From positions 619,885-683,884 of the forward strand of contig MNCI01034664.1 in assembly GCA_015680685.1 (NCBI GenBank): a stretch of DNA of 64,000 nucleotides, read 5' to 3'. The notes beneath the pieces were generated by a model. The model saw only the letters and a program-made list of their open reading frames with translations, had not been told where the DNA came from and made no database searches. Below, one piece after another: positions 35,807-48,791 of the stretch (position 1 is its first letter; every line of letters starts with the position of its first letter). Made by a program: the position numbers and the translations under genes. Source of the DNA: Gnetum montanum. Taxonomy: Eukaryota > Streptophyta > Gnetopsida > Gnetales > Gnetaceae.

Positions 35807-36750
35807 TGATGAGTGTCAAAGTGTCATGTTGATAGGTCCTTGTTGATGTAGCCTCATTGATGGGCCTCCATCAATGGGGTTCCATTTACATGGTGTTGCC
35901 CCATCGACAAGGTCGTGTCAACATAGCATTTGCTACATTGACAGGGCCTCATCAATGTAGCCCTAGAGTAAAAACTATAAATATGAGCTTCCAACCATGT
36001 TTATGGACATTAGATTCATAGTAGTAGTAGAGCTCTTGTAGTTTGTCTATTTAAAAGTTAGAATATTTTTCTTGAGTGCACACAGTAGGAGTCGTTAAGT
36101 GTATGGATCTTCATTCGAGCATTGTTGTACCTAAACCACACCAATGTGTATGAAAATAAAGACAAGCTTCTTGATAAACCTTGCAACATTCTGGATAGCT
36201 TAAATACTGTATTTATGCATTCATTGTTTTTATTAGATATTTGATCAATTAAGCTAAATTAGACTTTAATCAATTAAGCTAAATAGATTAAGTACATAAG
36301 TACAACCTCTTCGAATGTAAACACGTATTTTCTTGGTAATCCCAACAACATTATTACTTGGTGTGCCTAGTAGCATAATGCTTGGTAACCTCGTGGTGGA
36401 TATGTGGGTTCAAAACGTGTATGGAAAGTGGAACCGAATGCTTATGTTAGGACTAGCTAGAGACTAGTTAGTTACTTAAATTAAATTAATCATTAAATTA
36501 CCTCATATGTCTCTTTAAGCATCAAAACTATAACACATAAAATGATAAAAATCATATGTATTGATTACACTAAACCATACCTTTGTACTTCACAAGTATA
36601 ATTGGGAAGACAATGAGACATTAGGGCAAAATTCACTTCATGGGATACTAGTGCACTGGAAACTAGAGAGTCCATGAAATTTAATTGGATTATGAATGAA
36701 TGCTTTGTGATTTGTATGGTTGGACATAGGGGTACCTTTACTATTCATCA
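35807..36750 (+). mobile_element. 5' LTR of C
   Basis: Starts TGATGAGTGTC and ends ATTCATCA. TATAAATA lies at 35976-35983 and an AATAAAGA signal near 36156. The 3' part (GTTGGACATAGGGGTACC) is shared with the A and S LTRs. Confidence 0.93.
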
Positions 36751-36752
36751 TT

Positions 36753-36770
36753 AGCGCGGTTGCCAAGGAC
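36753..36770 (+). other. Primer-binding site of C
   Basis: AGCGCGGTTGCCAAGGAC follows the LTR after two bases. It is a decayed match to the tRNA-Asp type site (GGCGCCGTTGCCGGGGAC) and homologous to that of A. Confidence 0.8.
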
Positions 36771-36899
36771 TCTTTTTGTTGAAATGTGCACTATCTAGGT
36801 TTAGTGGATATTATTAATATCATTGGACTAACCCCAAGGTTAATATCATTCCCAAATAATATAACTACAAAAGCACACTAATATTTTATTATTTGTAAA

Positions 36900-38760
36900 A
36901 TGTCTTCTTCTCACAGGAAAAATGATACGAAACCACTAGTCTCACAAGAGTGCAAAGTGGTATATACTCATCTAGATGAGTTTGTGCCTAATTACACCTT
37001 CATCATACATCAAGATGAGCAACTATGATGGCATGATATAGAAGGCAACATGGTATTTCCCCTTGATTGATTTAAGCCCAGGATGCTACTTCAAACTCTT
37101 AAAAAGTTAGGCATCCCAAGTCTTCAAGAGAAATACATTGTGAATGGTTATGATGCTCAGGACTACTGTCCCACTAACACACAATGCAAGCAAGATTGAC
37201 TCAAGAGAGGCATCATGACGATGCTAAGAAAAAAAATTTACTAATCCCTTATTCCTATTGAACTAGGATGACAATGAGGGTCCTGCCTCTAAGAACTTTT
37301 AGCATGAAGATTCTCTACACTTTGTTATTCGTGATGAGGGTGTGACCTTGAATTTGCAATCTACAATCCACAATTCAAGTTTAAGAAAAGATGGAAGTCA
37401 AAGCAAGGGATCAAACAAGCATCAAAATGATAGGAAATCTAATCAATGTGGTCATGATAGCCAAGGGAAAATTTGTAGATTTCATGGTGGAGGCAGTCCT
37501 CCTCCCTTTTCCTCCTCTTCATCTACATCTACTTCTTCTTCCTCTTCTAATTCTAAAAGATACTATAGAAGGAACAACCATGATGGAGGTGAGCATAAAG
37601 GTAATAATACTAATCTCCATGCCCATAATAATCAAAGCCGTAATAGAGGACATCATCGATGACAATGGAATCATGATGATGATGAGCCTTTGTTAGCAAC
37701 TTGAAGCATGCTTAACATTGCAGAGGCAGTTAAGATCCCAACTAGGAATGTGAAGGATAGTAGGATCAAGCACTTAGACATGAACAATATCCCAAGATTT
37801 GAGGGGGATATAACTTTGATCCATAGACACATCTACAAGTTTTCCATGATTCTTGTGCCTTGTAGAATATTGAAAATGATTGGCAAAAACTCAAACTCTT
37901 CCCTAGGACACTTATCAAGGAAGCTAAAAGCTAGTACTGGTCTTTAGATCTGAAATCTATTAGCAGATGGAGTACCATGCTAGAGCTATTCAATAATAAA
38001 TAGCAGACATACTCTAGAGTGTCCAATCTGAGAAGGAAAATCCCAACACTAGAAACAAGGAACATATGAACCCTTGGATGCCACCATGGGCAGATACTAT
38101 TCTCTCTTACATTGATGCCCTGGCCATGGTTATTCTCACAAGGAACAACTCTACCACATCATAGATGGGCTTAGAGCAGAAACCATAAGAACTCTTAGCA
38201 TTTATGCCCAAGGGAGATTGTCTGAATTGAGAGCACATCAGATACAAAAGCTAATAGATCAGGTAGAAAAAGAAGAAGGTGAGTTGCAAAAAAGGGAAAC
38301 TGTAGAAGAATATAATAGGAACCCTTCTATCAAGACATGGGAGGTCTAGTTCTATGATGAGGAGTCACCACTTGATAAAGTGGTGAACTGGAAAACCTTG
38401 CCCATATAAAAATCTATTTCTGATGTTTGGGCAAAGGTTGAAAAATTATGGGACTCTTTGGATGAAAAATTCTAAACTAGTGTGAAGATTGCTAATGAAT
38501 CCAAAGAGTAAAATAGTGATCATAGCCATAGGAGGCAGAAAGAAGCTAAATGTGCCTACCAAAGAGGTAAGGGCAAAGTTGCTACAGTAGAAGAACTTGT
38601 GGAGACAAACTTTGATGATGACATTGGTTGTGACATTTGTCAATATGAACATACTAAGGGATGTTGCCTTGTGGTGTCACACTTACAAGAGTCTGGGTTG
38701 TACGCATTGAATTCTTGACTAGCATGGAGGCAAACACCTAGACAATTACCTTATCCTCAA
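36900..38760 (+). pseudogene. Athila-like gag of C
   Basis: Begins MSSSHRKNDTK at 36900, then VYTHLDEFVPNYTF, matching the start of A gag. A Ser- and His/Asn/Gly-rich low-complexity segment lies at 37490-37680. The conserved block KHLDMNNIPRFEGD lies at about 37770-37810. The nucleocapsid knuckle CDICQYEHTKGC at 38629-38664 has C-x2-C-x3-H-x3-C spacing. Multiple TAG/TAA stops and frame changes mean the copy is dead. Confidence 0.85.
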
Positions 38761-41700
38761 GGTAATCCAAGGTAGTTCCACTAGTAATAATATGCTTACT
38801 ATCCAAGTGGAGCTTTGCCACAACCATATGAATAATATTAATAGTAGCACAAATCAAAATTGTGGGGAATGCCACCACCAAGGCAACAGTACCCTTATAG
38901 GTAACCAAATCTATACAGGTACTATGTTTAGCAAGCCATCTCTCCAATAAGTCCTACCAGCCATGCATCATTCCAAAATTACTATTACCCTCTAGAGTAA
39001 CATCGAACTCATTCACTATCTACTTGAGGGAAGAACCCATATCCTTACCACCCTCCATATCCGTCTGCATACATCCCTTCATCCTTAACCCAATTACTTT
39101 CTATTTTGTCTATACAAGATGAAATTCCTCCATAGCCACAAAAACAAAATTCTATGAGGGCTATGAATTCACAATAAACTTTCCATTTGAGTGGTTTGGA
39201 CAATCTATCTAAGAAACAATCCTTTTTTTCAACCTAACAATCCTTCCAAACCCTCACATCCTAATGCAACTAGTCATCCTCTATCTCCAACATCCTCATC
39301 CTTTGCATGAAATACATTTGAGACCCTTCAAACTAAACATCACCTCAAATCTATACTATGATATTAACTCATGCTATTTCTAATTCGATCAAGGTTGGAA
39401 ATCTTCCAATGAAAAGATCTAACCCATGAAGTCCTCTTATCTACATATAAATCACTAAACATGAGCCATGCAAGGCTCTTCTTGATTCTAGTTCTAGTGT
39501 CACTTTCATCTCCCATGAAATGTACAAAGCCTAGAACCTACCACCTCTCAAGAAGAGCAACATCCATTTAGAATTGGTAGACCATTCAATCACTATTCCT
39601 TTGGAACTAGTGGAGGATATTGTAATTGTGATTTGTGTGTGGTCCTATCCTATTGATTTTCTGGTGATCAAGTTGGAAAATTGCAAAGGTGATTTTCCTA
39701 TCATTATGCAAAGGACATGGTTAGGCATAGTAGATGCACATATGGGCATGAGGGACTCCTCCTTAAAGATATCCAAGTAAACTAAATTTGGATGTTTAGA
39801 GAAGAAGTGTGTTCCATGCATCATGCACAATGATAATAGGTGCAATTACGTGCAAAATATCTGGTCCATCAAAAGTACATTCATTACAGCATGCAATCAG
39901 TGTGCACAAGAAATAGATATCCAAAGGTGTCTGTATGCAATAGGCATAAAATAGAAGGATACCCAATGGCTGATAGCTAATTATAACAATAACACATTAT
40001 GCATGGAACCTACTAAGAACCTAACATGTGCTTATGTTGAAGGCATGGATGAACTTGAGCAAGTTCATCACCAACTCTCCAATGATGAAGATGATGATAT
40101 ATATTGGGGAGAGTTGGAAATCCCTAATAATTTTAAGCAAGAGCCACTAGAGTTAAAAACTCTACTGCCTGACATTGAACACGCATTTTTAAACAATGGC
40201 AAGCCCTTCATAATGAAAGCAAAGCTTACTCTTGAAAAAAAAAAGATAAGTTGTTGCAAGTCATCAACATATGGCCAATAACCTTTGCATGGTCATATCT
40301 TGATATGATTGGAATCAATCTAGGGATATGCCAGCATTGCATTTACACCAACCTAGTCATAAAGCCAAGAAGGCAGCCATAGCGGTGGTTGAACCCCAAA
40401 CTAAATCAAATCATCAAGGAGTAAATAGAACAACTCCTCAAGGCAAGGTTCCTCTATCCCATTATGGATAGTGAGTGAGTTAGCCCACTCATAATTGTGC
40501 CAAAGAAAGGTGGCAAGTGGTGGGTTTGCATCGACTTTAGGTTGTTGAACATGGCAACATTTAGAGATCATTTTCCATTGCCATTTGTGTATTAAGTGTT
40601 GGACACCATCTTTAGGCATTGCTATTATAACTTCTTAGATGGTTATAGTGGCTATAACCAAATCCAAATTGTGCCAAAAGATCATGCCCAAGACAACATT
40701 CATAAGTTCATGGGGAACTTTTACATATTATAAGATGTCGTTTGGCCTGTGCAATGCCCTTGTAACATTCCAATGCCTAGTCCTTATCATTTTATAATAA
40801 AAGATTGGTAGCAAGGGAAAATTATTTATGGATGACTTCTCTACCTATGGGGCTACATTTGAGCAAGCCTTGGACCACCTTGAGTAGGTTCTAAAAAGAT
40901 TTGTTGAAACAAACCTTAGGCTCAATTAGTAGAAAAGCCACTTAATGGTTCATGAAGGCACAGTACTGGGACACAAAATTACTCAGGCAGGGATTGAGGT
41001 AGACCTTGAAAAGATAAGGGTCATCTAAGGAATCACATGCTAACTAGAGACAATTAAAGATGTTTGATCATTCCTTGGACATACTAGCTACTACCAACAA
41101 TTTATAAATAATTTTTCTAAGACTGAAAAGCCATTGGTCGAGCTTACAAAGAAATATGCTCTATTCATCTACACCAAGTAGTGTGAACATCCATTCTAAC
41201 TACTAAAGGAGAAACTCGTAGAAACTCCAATTCTATAAACACCAGACTGGTTCAAACCATTTCATATAATGACAAATGCATCTAATTATGCCTTGAAAGC
41301 CATTCTTACATAGTTGGATGATAAGAAATATCCATATTACATCCACTGTGCAAGCCAAAGCATTGTGGGTGCACAATTAAATTACACCACAACTGAGAAA
41401 GAACTAATGATAGTGGTGTATGCTCTTGAAAAGTTTAGGTACTATGTTCTTGGTTATAAAGTATTTATGCACATATACCATAGTTCCATCCACTTCGTGA
41501 TGAACAAGCTAGTAGTAAGCCCCCATATCATACAGTGGCTTGTGATCTTATAGGAATTCAATCTCACAATGGTAGATTGGAAACGGACTAAGAATGTGAT
41601 CACTGACCACCTCTCTCGGTTAAGATGGCATAAAAAAAGAAGGAGGGTCCACTCTTTGATCAATATCCAAATAATCTCCTCTTTATAGGAGTAATAAATG

Positions 41701-42960
41701 ACCAAGTGCCAATTGAACTAAAATGGTATGATGGCATCCTCACTTACCTTCTCACTCAGGAGATACTGCATGATCTGGACTTTAGGAAGAAGAAACATTT
41801 TCTTCATTGGGCAAAGTACTTTATGGAAATCAATAAACACCTTAAAAAGGTATGTGCCGATGGCCTGGCTCATTGGTGTATCCTTGATATAGATCAACTA
41901 CACATTCTCAAAGATGCTCACAAAGGCCCTTGCGGAGGCCACTATATAAGGAGATGCATAACCATAAAAATTTTGATGATAGGATACTATTAGCCTATAA
42001 TTTTTAGGGATGCTCACCATTTTGTCCGATCTTATGAACATTTTCAAAGAGATGGTGGGATGACCGCATGAATGGAGGGTCCTCAATAGTGGATTCAGGC
42101 ACTGGAGCCCTTTAACATATGGGGCATTGACTTCCTGGGTTCCATCATGCCCATGTTCAATGAAAAGCATACATCATCGTAGCAATCAACTACTGTACCA
42201 AATGAGTAGAAGTAGCAATCATCACTAATTGCATATCATTCGTTGTTGCTAGATTTGTATAAGAAAATGTTGTAAATAGGTTTAGGGTACCATGTGCATT
42301 GATTTTTGATAATGAAACTCATTTTACAGGTATCACTTTTAGAAAATTAATGCAATACTTGGGCATTGAACATAAATTAACAACACCCTATCATCCCCCA
42401 AGCCAATGGTCAAGCAAAGGTAACTAACTAGGAGATCAAAAAGATCCTAACAAGGACCATAAGCAAATATAGGAGAGATTATAGCACAAAACTCAATAAT
42501 GCCCTATGGGCCTATCACTCAACATGGAAACTTCCTATTGGCTACTCTCCCTACAAGTTAGTGTATAAAAAATTTCCAACACTCTCAATTCAATCTGATC
42601 TCCATACACTCTCAATAGCCTGTAATCCAAATCTTGATCTAAAACTAGCATAAAGAGAAATATTGATCAACCTAAACGTGCTAGATGAAAACTGATTGGT
42701 GGCCCTATCCTTGAATGAAGTGCATAAGGCATTCAATAAACAATGACATGATCTTAGAATATGGAAAGTGAAATTTTAACTAGGAGATAAGATTCTCTAC
42801 TGGAATTCAACACATGTACCTAAAAAAACCAAATTCTAAACATTATGGGAATGACCTTATGTAATTGTTGAATCCTTTTCTTCTGGGGCCATTATCATAT
42901 ACAAACCTGAAAGCCCAAATAAAAAGTAGTTGGTCAACATTCAACAAGTAAAGATTTTTC
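38761..42960 (+). pseudogene. Athila-like pol of C: protease, RT, RNase H, integrase
   Basis: At about 39480 the protease active site reads LLDSSSSVTFIS, with the DSG glycine replaced by Ser; the tail CKGDFPIIMQRTW matches A. RT spans about 40330-41060: VSPLIIVPKKGGKWWVCID, FLDGYSGYNQIQIV and the catalytic FMDD at 40824-40835, then LGHKITQAGIEVD. RNase H is at about 41230-41640 (EKELMIVVYALEKFRYYVLG). The integrase zinc region follows at 41830-42060 (AHKGPCGGHY; the later Cys pair is degraded), then GIDFLGSIMP; the first core Asp is Asn (INYCTK). Integrase C-terminal end is at about 42770-42950. Stops are frequent and mostly TAG. Confidence 0.9.
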
Positions 42961-45289
42961 ATGAACCTAAGCAAGCTAGTGCAACAACTACCTCAATAGA
43001 TGGAAAACCATGCTTAATTTTTTAGATCTCCTCCTTCCAACTCAGTCATGGGAGAGATGGCCATCCATGCTAAATCATATGGCTCCTTAGTTTTTCTATT
43101 TTTTTGCTTTCCATGTTTTTGATTTTGCAATTTATTTATTTTAAAATTTTTTTATTTTTGAAATGTTTCATATTTTTACACCATTTTTTGTTTTACATCA
43201 TCATTAGTACATTTGAATATTTATTGGATATTTTAAACTTTCTTATATATTCTACTTTGTTTTGTTTAAGTGTGAATTTCAAATTTTTGCTAATAAAAGT
43301 GCCTTATTGTCAATAGGACATAGTGGTGTTGTGGTTGTTACTAATGGTGGTCTGTGCTTTATGTTTTGTTTGCTAATTTCTAGTTTCTATTTTTGTACTG
43401 ATGACTCAATCATGGTTTCTTTTTCATGGAACAGGCAGTGAGTCCATGTCATCCATCCATCCACAAGCTTTATGATTTTCCTTGTTCTAGAAGTTTAAGG
43501 TCCCTTTCATTAAAAAAAACTCTTAATAAATTTGTAACCTTGGTAGTTCCCAGAATTGGGAAGGATTCAAAGGTTTGAGGATGTGACTTCAAGGGGACTC
43601 AATACTCTTTGCACTCTTCTACTTACTTGAGCGCTTGAGTATTCTTCATGGACTTACTATTCCATTCCGACATCTAATTGGAAGTCAAATAAAGTCTTTG
43701 CATGGTGTGGTTCCCATCAAAAGAAAAAAAATAAAAACAAAATACAAAAAAAAAATACATGATGGGAATTCAAAGCACATCCCTTAATCACATAAATGGG
43801 CTATAAGCACTAGTTATGGGGCTAGAAAGACATGTTACCCATACCTGAAGGTCCCCTCTAACTAAGGTCCTTGTTCACTTCCTATTTCTCTTTTCTTCTC
43901 TTTATTCAATGATGGTTGTTTTGTGGGTACACTCTTGTGTCTTGAGGGGGTGGATCAGTCTTGGAGTAACAATGCAAAGTCACTAAAAGAGGTTGGTTTT
44001 GGTCTGGACTAAGGATGGATCTTCTTCGATCATTTTAAATATGAACTTCACAAGGGACTTCTTATGACTTCAATGTGAAATTCCATTCCATCTTCTCCAT
44101 CATCCACTTCTACTATCCTTAGCTCACCTCACTACTAGTGTCCATGTTCTTGATTCTGTGTCTTGGTCTGATGTATTTAAATTCCTAGGTAGAGTCTTTC
44201 AAGTTTTGGTTCTTAACTTCCATTGACCATTAGTCACCCATGGGGCCCACAAACTCCTTAAGTTGAGGTTATGCAAGGGTAAAAAGGACATGTGCCTACT
44301 ATGAAAATGATCCACTTACATATCCCTTGGTCAAGTTCATTAAGCACCTTATCCTTAGGCATTATCGCAAGTAGAATCTTTCGTACACCCATTTTCCACA
44401 TTAAACCATACACTCCTTTACATATTTTATTCATTCAATACATTCTCCATCAAATTTTTCAATTTTTGATCTTTCAAAGATCCTCTTCAATGATTTTATC
44501 ATATTCTTGGCTTTTCTGGGATTCCATAAACCCAAAATTCATTGAAGAATTCCTTATATTTCTTGAGATACTCAAATTTCAAAATTTTTGCTATTGGGCC
44601 CCATATATGGGGCCCCAACAACGTAAGGGAAAAATACTATAAATAGGCACAACCCCACATGGAAAATTTTACATTTTCTCAATTTTTCAAAGCCCAAAAC
44701 CTTCTAAAGCCCATAACTTCCAAATTTTTTATCCAAATCACTTTTTTCTTCAACCCTGTAACTATTGGAGGTAAGCTCTTCATCATGGGAGTCACAAATG
44801 TACCATTTTTGATAGAAAATTTTTCACAATTTTTTCTAACTCCCACAATAGTGTAACTAAAAAATCAACTATTAAACACTAAATACAAGAGTTAAACCTT
44901 TCCAACAAGCTCTGGTGACAATTATAATAAATAATTAATAAAATAATAAATTTACCATGGTCCAACCTTAGCCAAAGTGTAACTAACTAACTAACAAGAA
45001 AGGGTACTCAAAACTTTAAAGTTACACATTACATCTACTAATCTGTGGATGTGTTGTGACCATATATGACACCAAAATAAAAGCACACGTAGGAAGCAGG
45101 ACCATCCCAACCAAGGGAAAAATGACCTAGAATGGGAAGAGGCCAAGAACAGCCCCAAAAAGAACCATTGACAACCCATGCCATAGGTCCTTGCAGAGAA
45201 GAAGTAAAAGTGGAATTTATCAAATAGATTCCAAAACCAACAATAGTAGCAATAGAACACTCCCATCAAGATAATGTGCTAGCACAACC
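42961..45289 (+). other. Non-coding spacer between integrase and ORF3 of C
   Basis: Very T-rich at 43090-43300 and A-rich at 43725-43760. Blocks at 43380-43900 align to A's spacer in inverted coordinates (GCAGTGAGTCCATG, GGAAGGATTC, GGAATTCAAAGCACA). I see no conserved reading frame. The frame at 44292-44642 is low-complexity and not shared with A. Confidence 0.6.
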
Positions 45290-46629
45290 AACAAACCTCA
45301 AGGTGACCTTAACAGAGGCTTGCTTGAATTAAAAAAAATGGTGAGAGGTCTAAAAATTAGTGTTCCAAAAGTTAAAATTTTGGCCCTTTCCTAGAGCATG
45401 CACCAAGAGAAGTGTAGGGCCAACTAAAGGCTTCTCCCATGTGGCCAATCATCACTTCCACCAAGGAGTGGTACATGGGAGAGACATTCCTATTCTAGAA
45501 TAACAAGTAGCCTAGAGCAACAGTCATGATCAAGGACATCTCAGTGTCCTACTTGGCATAGGCCATTGTTGTAGTGCTTGGGTTGCCTGAAATAAGGGAA
45601 AATCTTTTTAAGATTTCAATGCAGGTGAATCCCTGTATCTAGAAAGAATGGATGCAATGGTGCTATGGTGTTGATCATAAGGAGTTTTGTGTGCTCACAC
45701 TAGCAGAGAGAATCCATTATAAGATTATAACCTTTCACCTCAATCCCACGATGAGGCCAAGAAAAATCACCACCTTCTCTACCTCAGCATGCATCGCTTT
45801 GAGTGGAAGATTCTTGATCATCCTTCTGTAGCTTATCTATCTAGAGATGAAAAAGAAATTTAAAGAAAATGAAGGTAGAAGGAAGGGACTTCTCTTTCCA
45901 TGCCTCATCAGAAAACTCTATCAAAGAGGAGGGATAGTCTGTTACATCAATGACATAGTCAGAATCGTTTTGGCTACCAATTGGGTAAAAATGATGAAGG
46001 ATAAGATGTTTGTAACCACAATTCATGAAGAGGAGTAGTGATCACCACCTCCACCTACCACTTAGACAATAGTGCTAAACATTGCTACAACCATCCAATG
46101 GTTGTGAGAATACAGAGAATGGCTCTTGAGTGAACAAGAGCAAAGAGTAGGCATGAGTGGTGGGGATCCATCTATCTATAGACTAGTCATGAGTCACCTT
46201 AATGAGGGTCCTAAACAATCAGCTTGATGGATGAGGATGGATCCATTTTCTTAGCATAAAGAATGCAACTACCTACCAAGTCGAATTCAAGTGCCAGAGA
46301 GATCACAATATCTTTCGTAGAACAATAGTCACTCCTAGAAATCTCTGAATGCTACAACCTTCTCGATGCACTTAGAGAAGAATGAAGGGGCAATTGTATT
46401 GGTGATGTAGCACCAAGGGTAGGAGACCACAATAGAAGTGATTGTTGATCATATTACTGAGACTCTCAACGCACCTGCAACACCTACACCAAATATCACT
46501 ACACTCAAAGATGTCTAGAAATCTGCAAGAATCACAAGCAGTAGAATAAATGCAATGAAACATGAAGAAATATTGGACTGATTAGTGGGAACTAAGAAAC
46601 TACTTTCAGACACTATCACTGTAACCCAG

Positions 46630-47262
46630 TGATGAGACGTGACATGCATAGCGCCGTGATATCGCGTACGCCACGATATCGCATCCCCTGCGATATCACG
46701 TACGCGATATCACGTCTTCCCCTGCGATATCGTGTATGCGATATCGCGGTCTTCCGCCATATCTATAAATAAGAGGCAGCACTCCCCTTATTTCCCAATC
46801 CTGGCTAGAAGTAGCGAAGCTCTGGCAGTTTGAACACTCCAGAGTTAGATTAATTTCCCATGTGCCCGCAGTAGGAGTCCTAGAGTGAATGGCTCTTTAT
46901 TCGAGCAACTTTGTAACTTGAACACAAGCTGTGTACGGCAATAAAGAAGAACTTGATTGGATAAACCTTGCAGTACATGGTTTTATTTTATTTTTATTTA
47001 TTGCTTTCCTAGTGCGCACGAGTACNTCAACCCTTTCCCTCATAGCTTAGGAGATAAACTGAAAAATACCAAAAAAATCACATACCTCAGACTTGCTTAA
47101 CCATACACCGTGACATATACAAGCAAGCCTGGGAAGACAACGAACGATTAACCCCAAGTGTTTCTTGTGGCATTAAGGAATTTAGTCTGTGGAGTTCGAC
47201 CGGATCGCGCGTGCACGCTCATATTCATATGGTTGAGTGTAGGGGTACCTCGCCACTCATCA
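46630..47262 (+). mobile_element. Solo LTR S, 633 bp
   Basis: TGATGAG at the 5' end and CTCATCA at the 3' end form perfect 7-bp inverted termini. The 5-bp duplication CCCAG flanks it exactly (46625-46629 and 47263-47267). There is no internal region, so it is a recombined solo LTR. U3 holds six GATATCGC-type palindromes at about 46656-46747, linked by GTACGC/TCCCCTG. TATAAATA lies at 46764-46771 and AATAAA at 46940-46945. The end (GTGTAGGGGTACCTCGCCA) is shared with A and C. The many intact CpG sites suggest it is the youngest insertion here. The single ambiguous base N is at 47026. Confidence 0.97.
46656..46747. repeat. GCGATATCGC palindrome cluster in S
   Basis: Six copies of a 10-12 bp palindrome centred on GATATC, with flanks CGCG, CGTG or CACG, arranged as head-to-head pairs. 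The same cluster is at 11-70. It is upstream of the TATA box by about 20-110 bp, as expected for promoter or enhancer elements. Confidence 0.85.
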
Positions 47263-48791
47263 CCCAGTTAGAGCTATTGGAGGTAAGAGGCAAAAACATC
47301 ATACTGGAGGAACAACTAGAAATAGCCAAGAAGCAGAACAAACATTTGGCTACTGAAGTTACCAAACTAAAAGCCTAGATTACCAATCCCACATTTCTCA
47401 ACTCAACACTAACAAGAGATGAGGCTATGGAACAACTTCACATCAAATTTAAAGGGGTTGAGGATGCAATGGAAACTGCAATGTTCTATCGATCCTTGGT
47501 AAAGGCCACTCAGCATAAGATTCAAAAGGTCTTAAATCAGACCTACTAAGAGAATGTCTAATTAATCATAGAAAATCATCGCTTGTGAAAAGTTTATGCA
47601 CATAAGTAATAGTTAACATATTTCATCCATCAATAGTAAGAGTAACTGGTCAAAGCAAACATAGAGCTGAGGATATTGGCAGCAGAAAATAAAAATCTCT
47701 CCATGGAGGAAGTCCATGCCCTTCACTAGAAAACTTCGATTGAGGTAGCCACTTGGAAATTATAGGCTCTCAAGTTTGAGAGAGTCACGAACCATTACAA
47801 AGAACAAGTTGGTCTAGAAAAAGAAGTAAATGAGAAGCACATCTAGTTAGCAAAGGAAAAGGTAAATGAGATCCTCCAACAACTCCAGTAAGGAAAATAG
47901 TTGTGACAACCCATTTTTGATGGGATAGATGCCTATAACAAAGCAAAAATATACATGAAGGAGTTCCAAATCGAGGAGATGACAGAGTACATGGAGCTAG
48001 CCAATCTTTGTTGTGCAAATCTGGCCATGTTGACTACCAAACGACCATGGTTAGAGTTAGAGAAGGAGGTGGCCAGGTTGTACTTATTATACAAGGCTGA
48101 GTTCAAGCACCACAAGGACACCAAGGACAAGCTTGCAGTGGCCAATGCTAAACTCAAAGTTCTTAAGGCATGATTCATGGATCAATAATCAACTATCAAG
48201 AACCTGTCCAAGAGGATGAATGACTACTAGGAGCTACAAAACACAGTCAAGCATTCAACATCAAATGCAAATAGTTCGCTGCTTGGTTTTTCAATGTAAA
48301 GAAAATGTTTCAGATAATGCCCTATCCATGGGAAGTCCCCATTCTGATTGACATTGGTGATGCTACGTGGATCCTGAATGATCCCTAGAGTAAGGAGGAG
48401 AACATAAAGGCATTACTTGATGCCTTTTACCTTCCACTAGAGGTTGTAACCATAGTAGCACAGCCATAGCCACCTCAACTACCACACGTGCCTAAAGCCA
48501 GTGAAGGTCCTTTAGAACCTCAAGAGCCACCACTACCTAGGATTGTTTGATCTTCTACATCGTCTTCACACCATCAAAGGATGTGCTATCCAATTTTTGT
48601 GTAGTCATGTCATGGTGTTCAATTTTGTGTCATGAACACCACAATTTTTGTAATGTGTTGATCTGTATAGTTGGGCACTCAGTTTTATCAAGTTACTTTG
48701 TTTTGTTTTGTTAAGAGTCAGTCAATAATCCCATACCTTCTCAATTTTGTAAAAGAACTTAAGGATGAGTTTTCATTTAGTTGTGGGGGTA

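Larger units (their letters stand above)
45290..48549 (+). pseudogene. ORF3 of element C, interrupted by solo LTR S
   Basis: Homologue of the A gene at 20172-23023. Recognisable pieces are KVTLTEACLN near 45300, GVDHKEFCVLTLAERIHYKI near 45670-45730, LLFPCLIRKLYQRGGI near 45890, a coiled-coil region after S (LELLEVRGKNIILEEQLEI), then IFDGIDAYNKAKIYMKEFQ and EEMTEYMELANL (47910-48000), NLAMLTTKRPWLELEKEV and the end near EPPLPRIV with TGA at 48549. Removing 46630-47262 and one CCCAG copy restores an open frame (TITVTQLELLEV). Remaining stops are mostly TAG. Function is unknown: the N-terminal part resembles the 'putative plant transposon protein' domain and the rest is coiled coil. Confidence 0.75.

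Noticed and set aside
37342-37696. Two overlapping frames of about 100 codons in gag of C
   Set aside because: Both come from the Ser/Asn/His-rich low-complexity segment of gag. Only the frame matching A and D gag is meaningful.
47026-47026. Ambiguous base N
   Set aside because: A single unresolved base in the solo LTR, with no biological meaning assigned.
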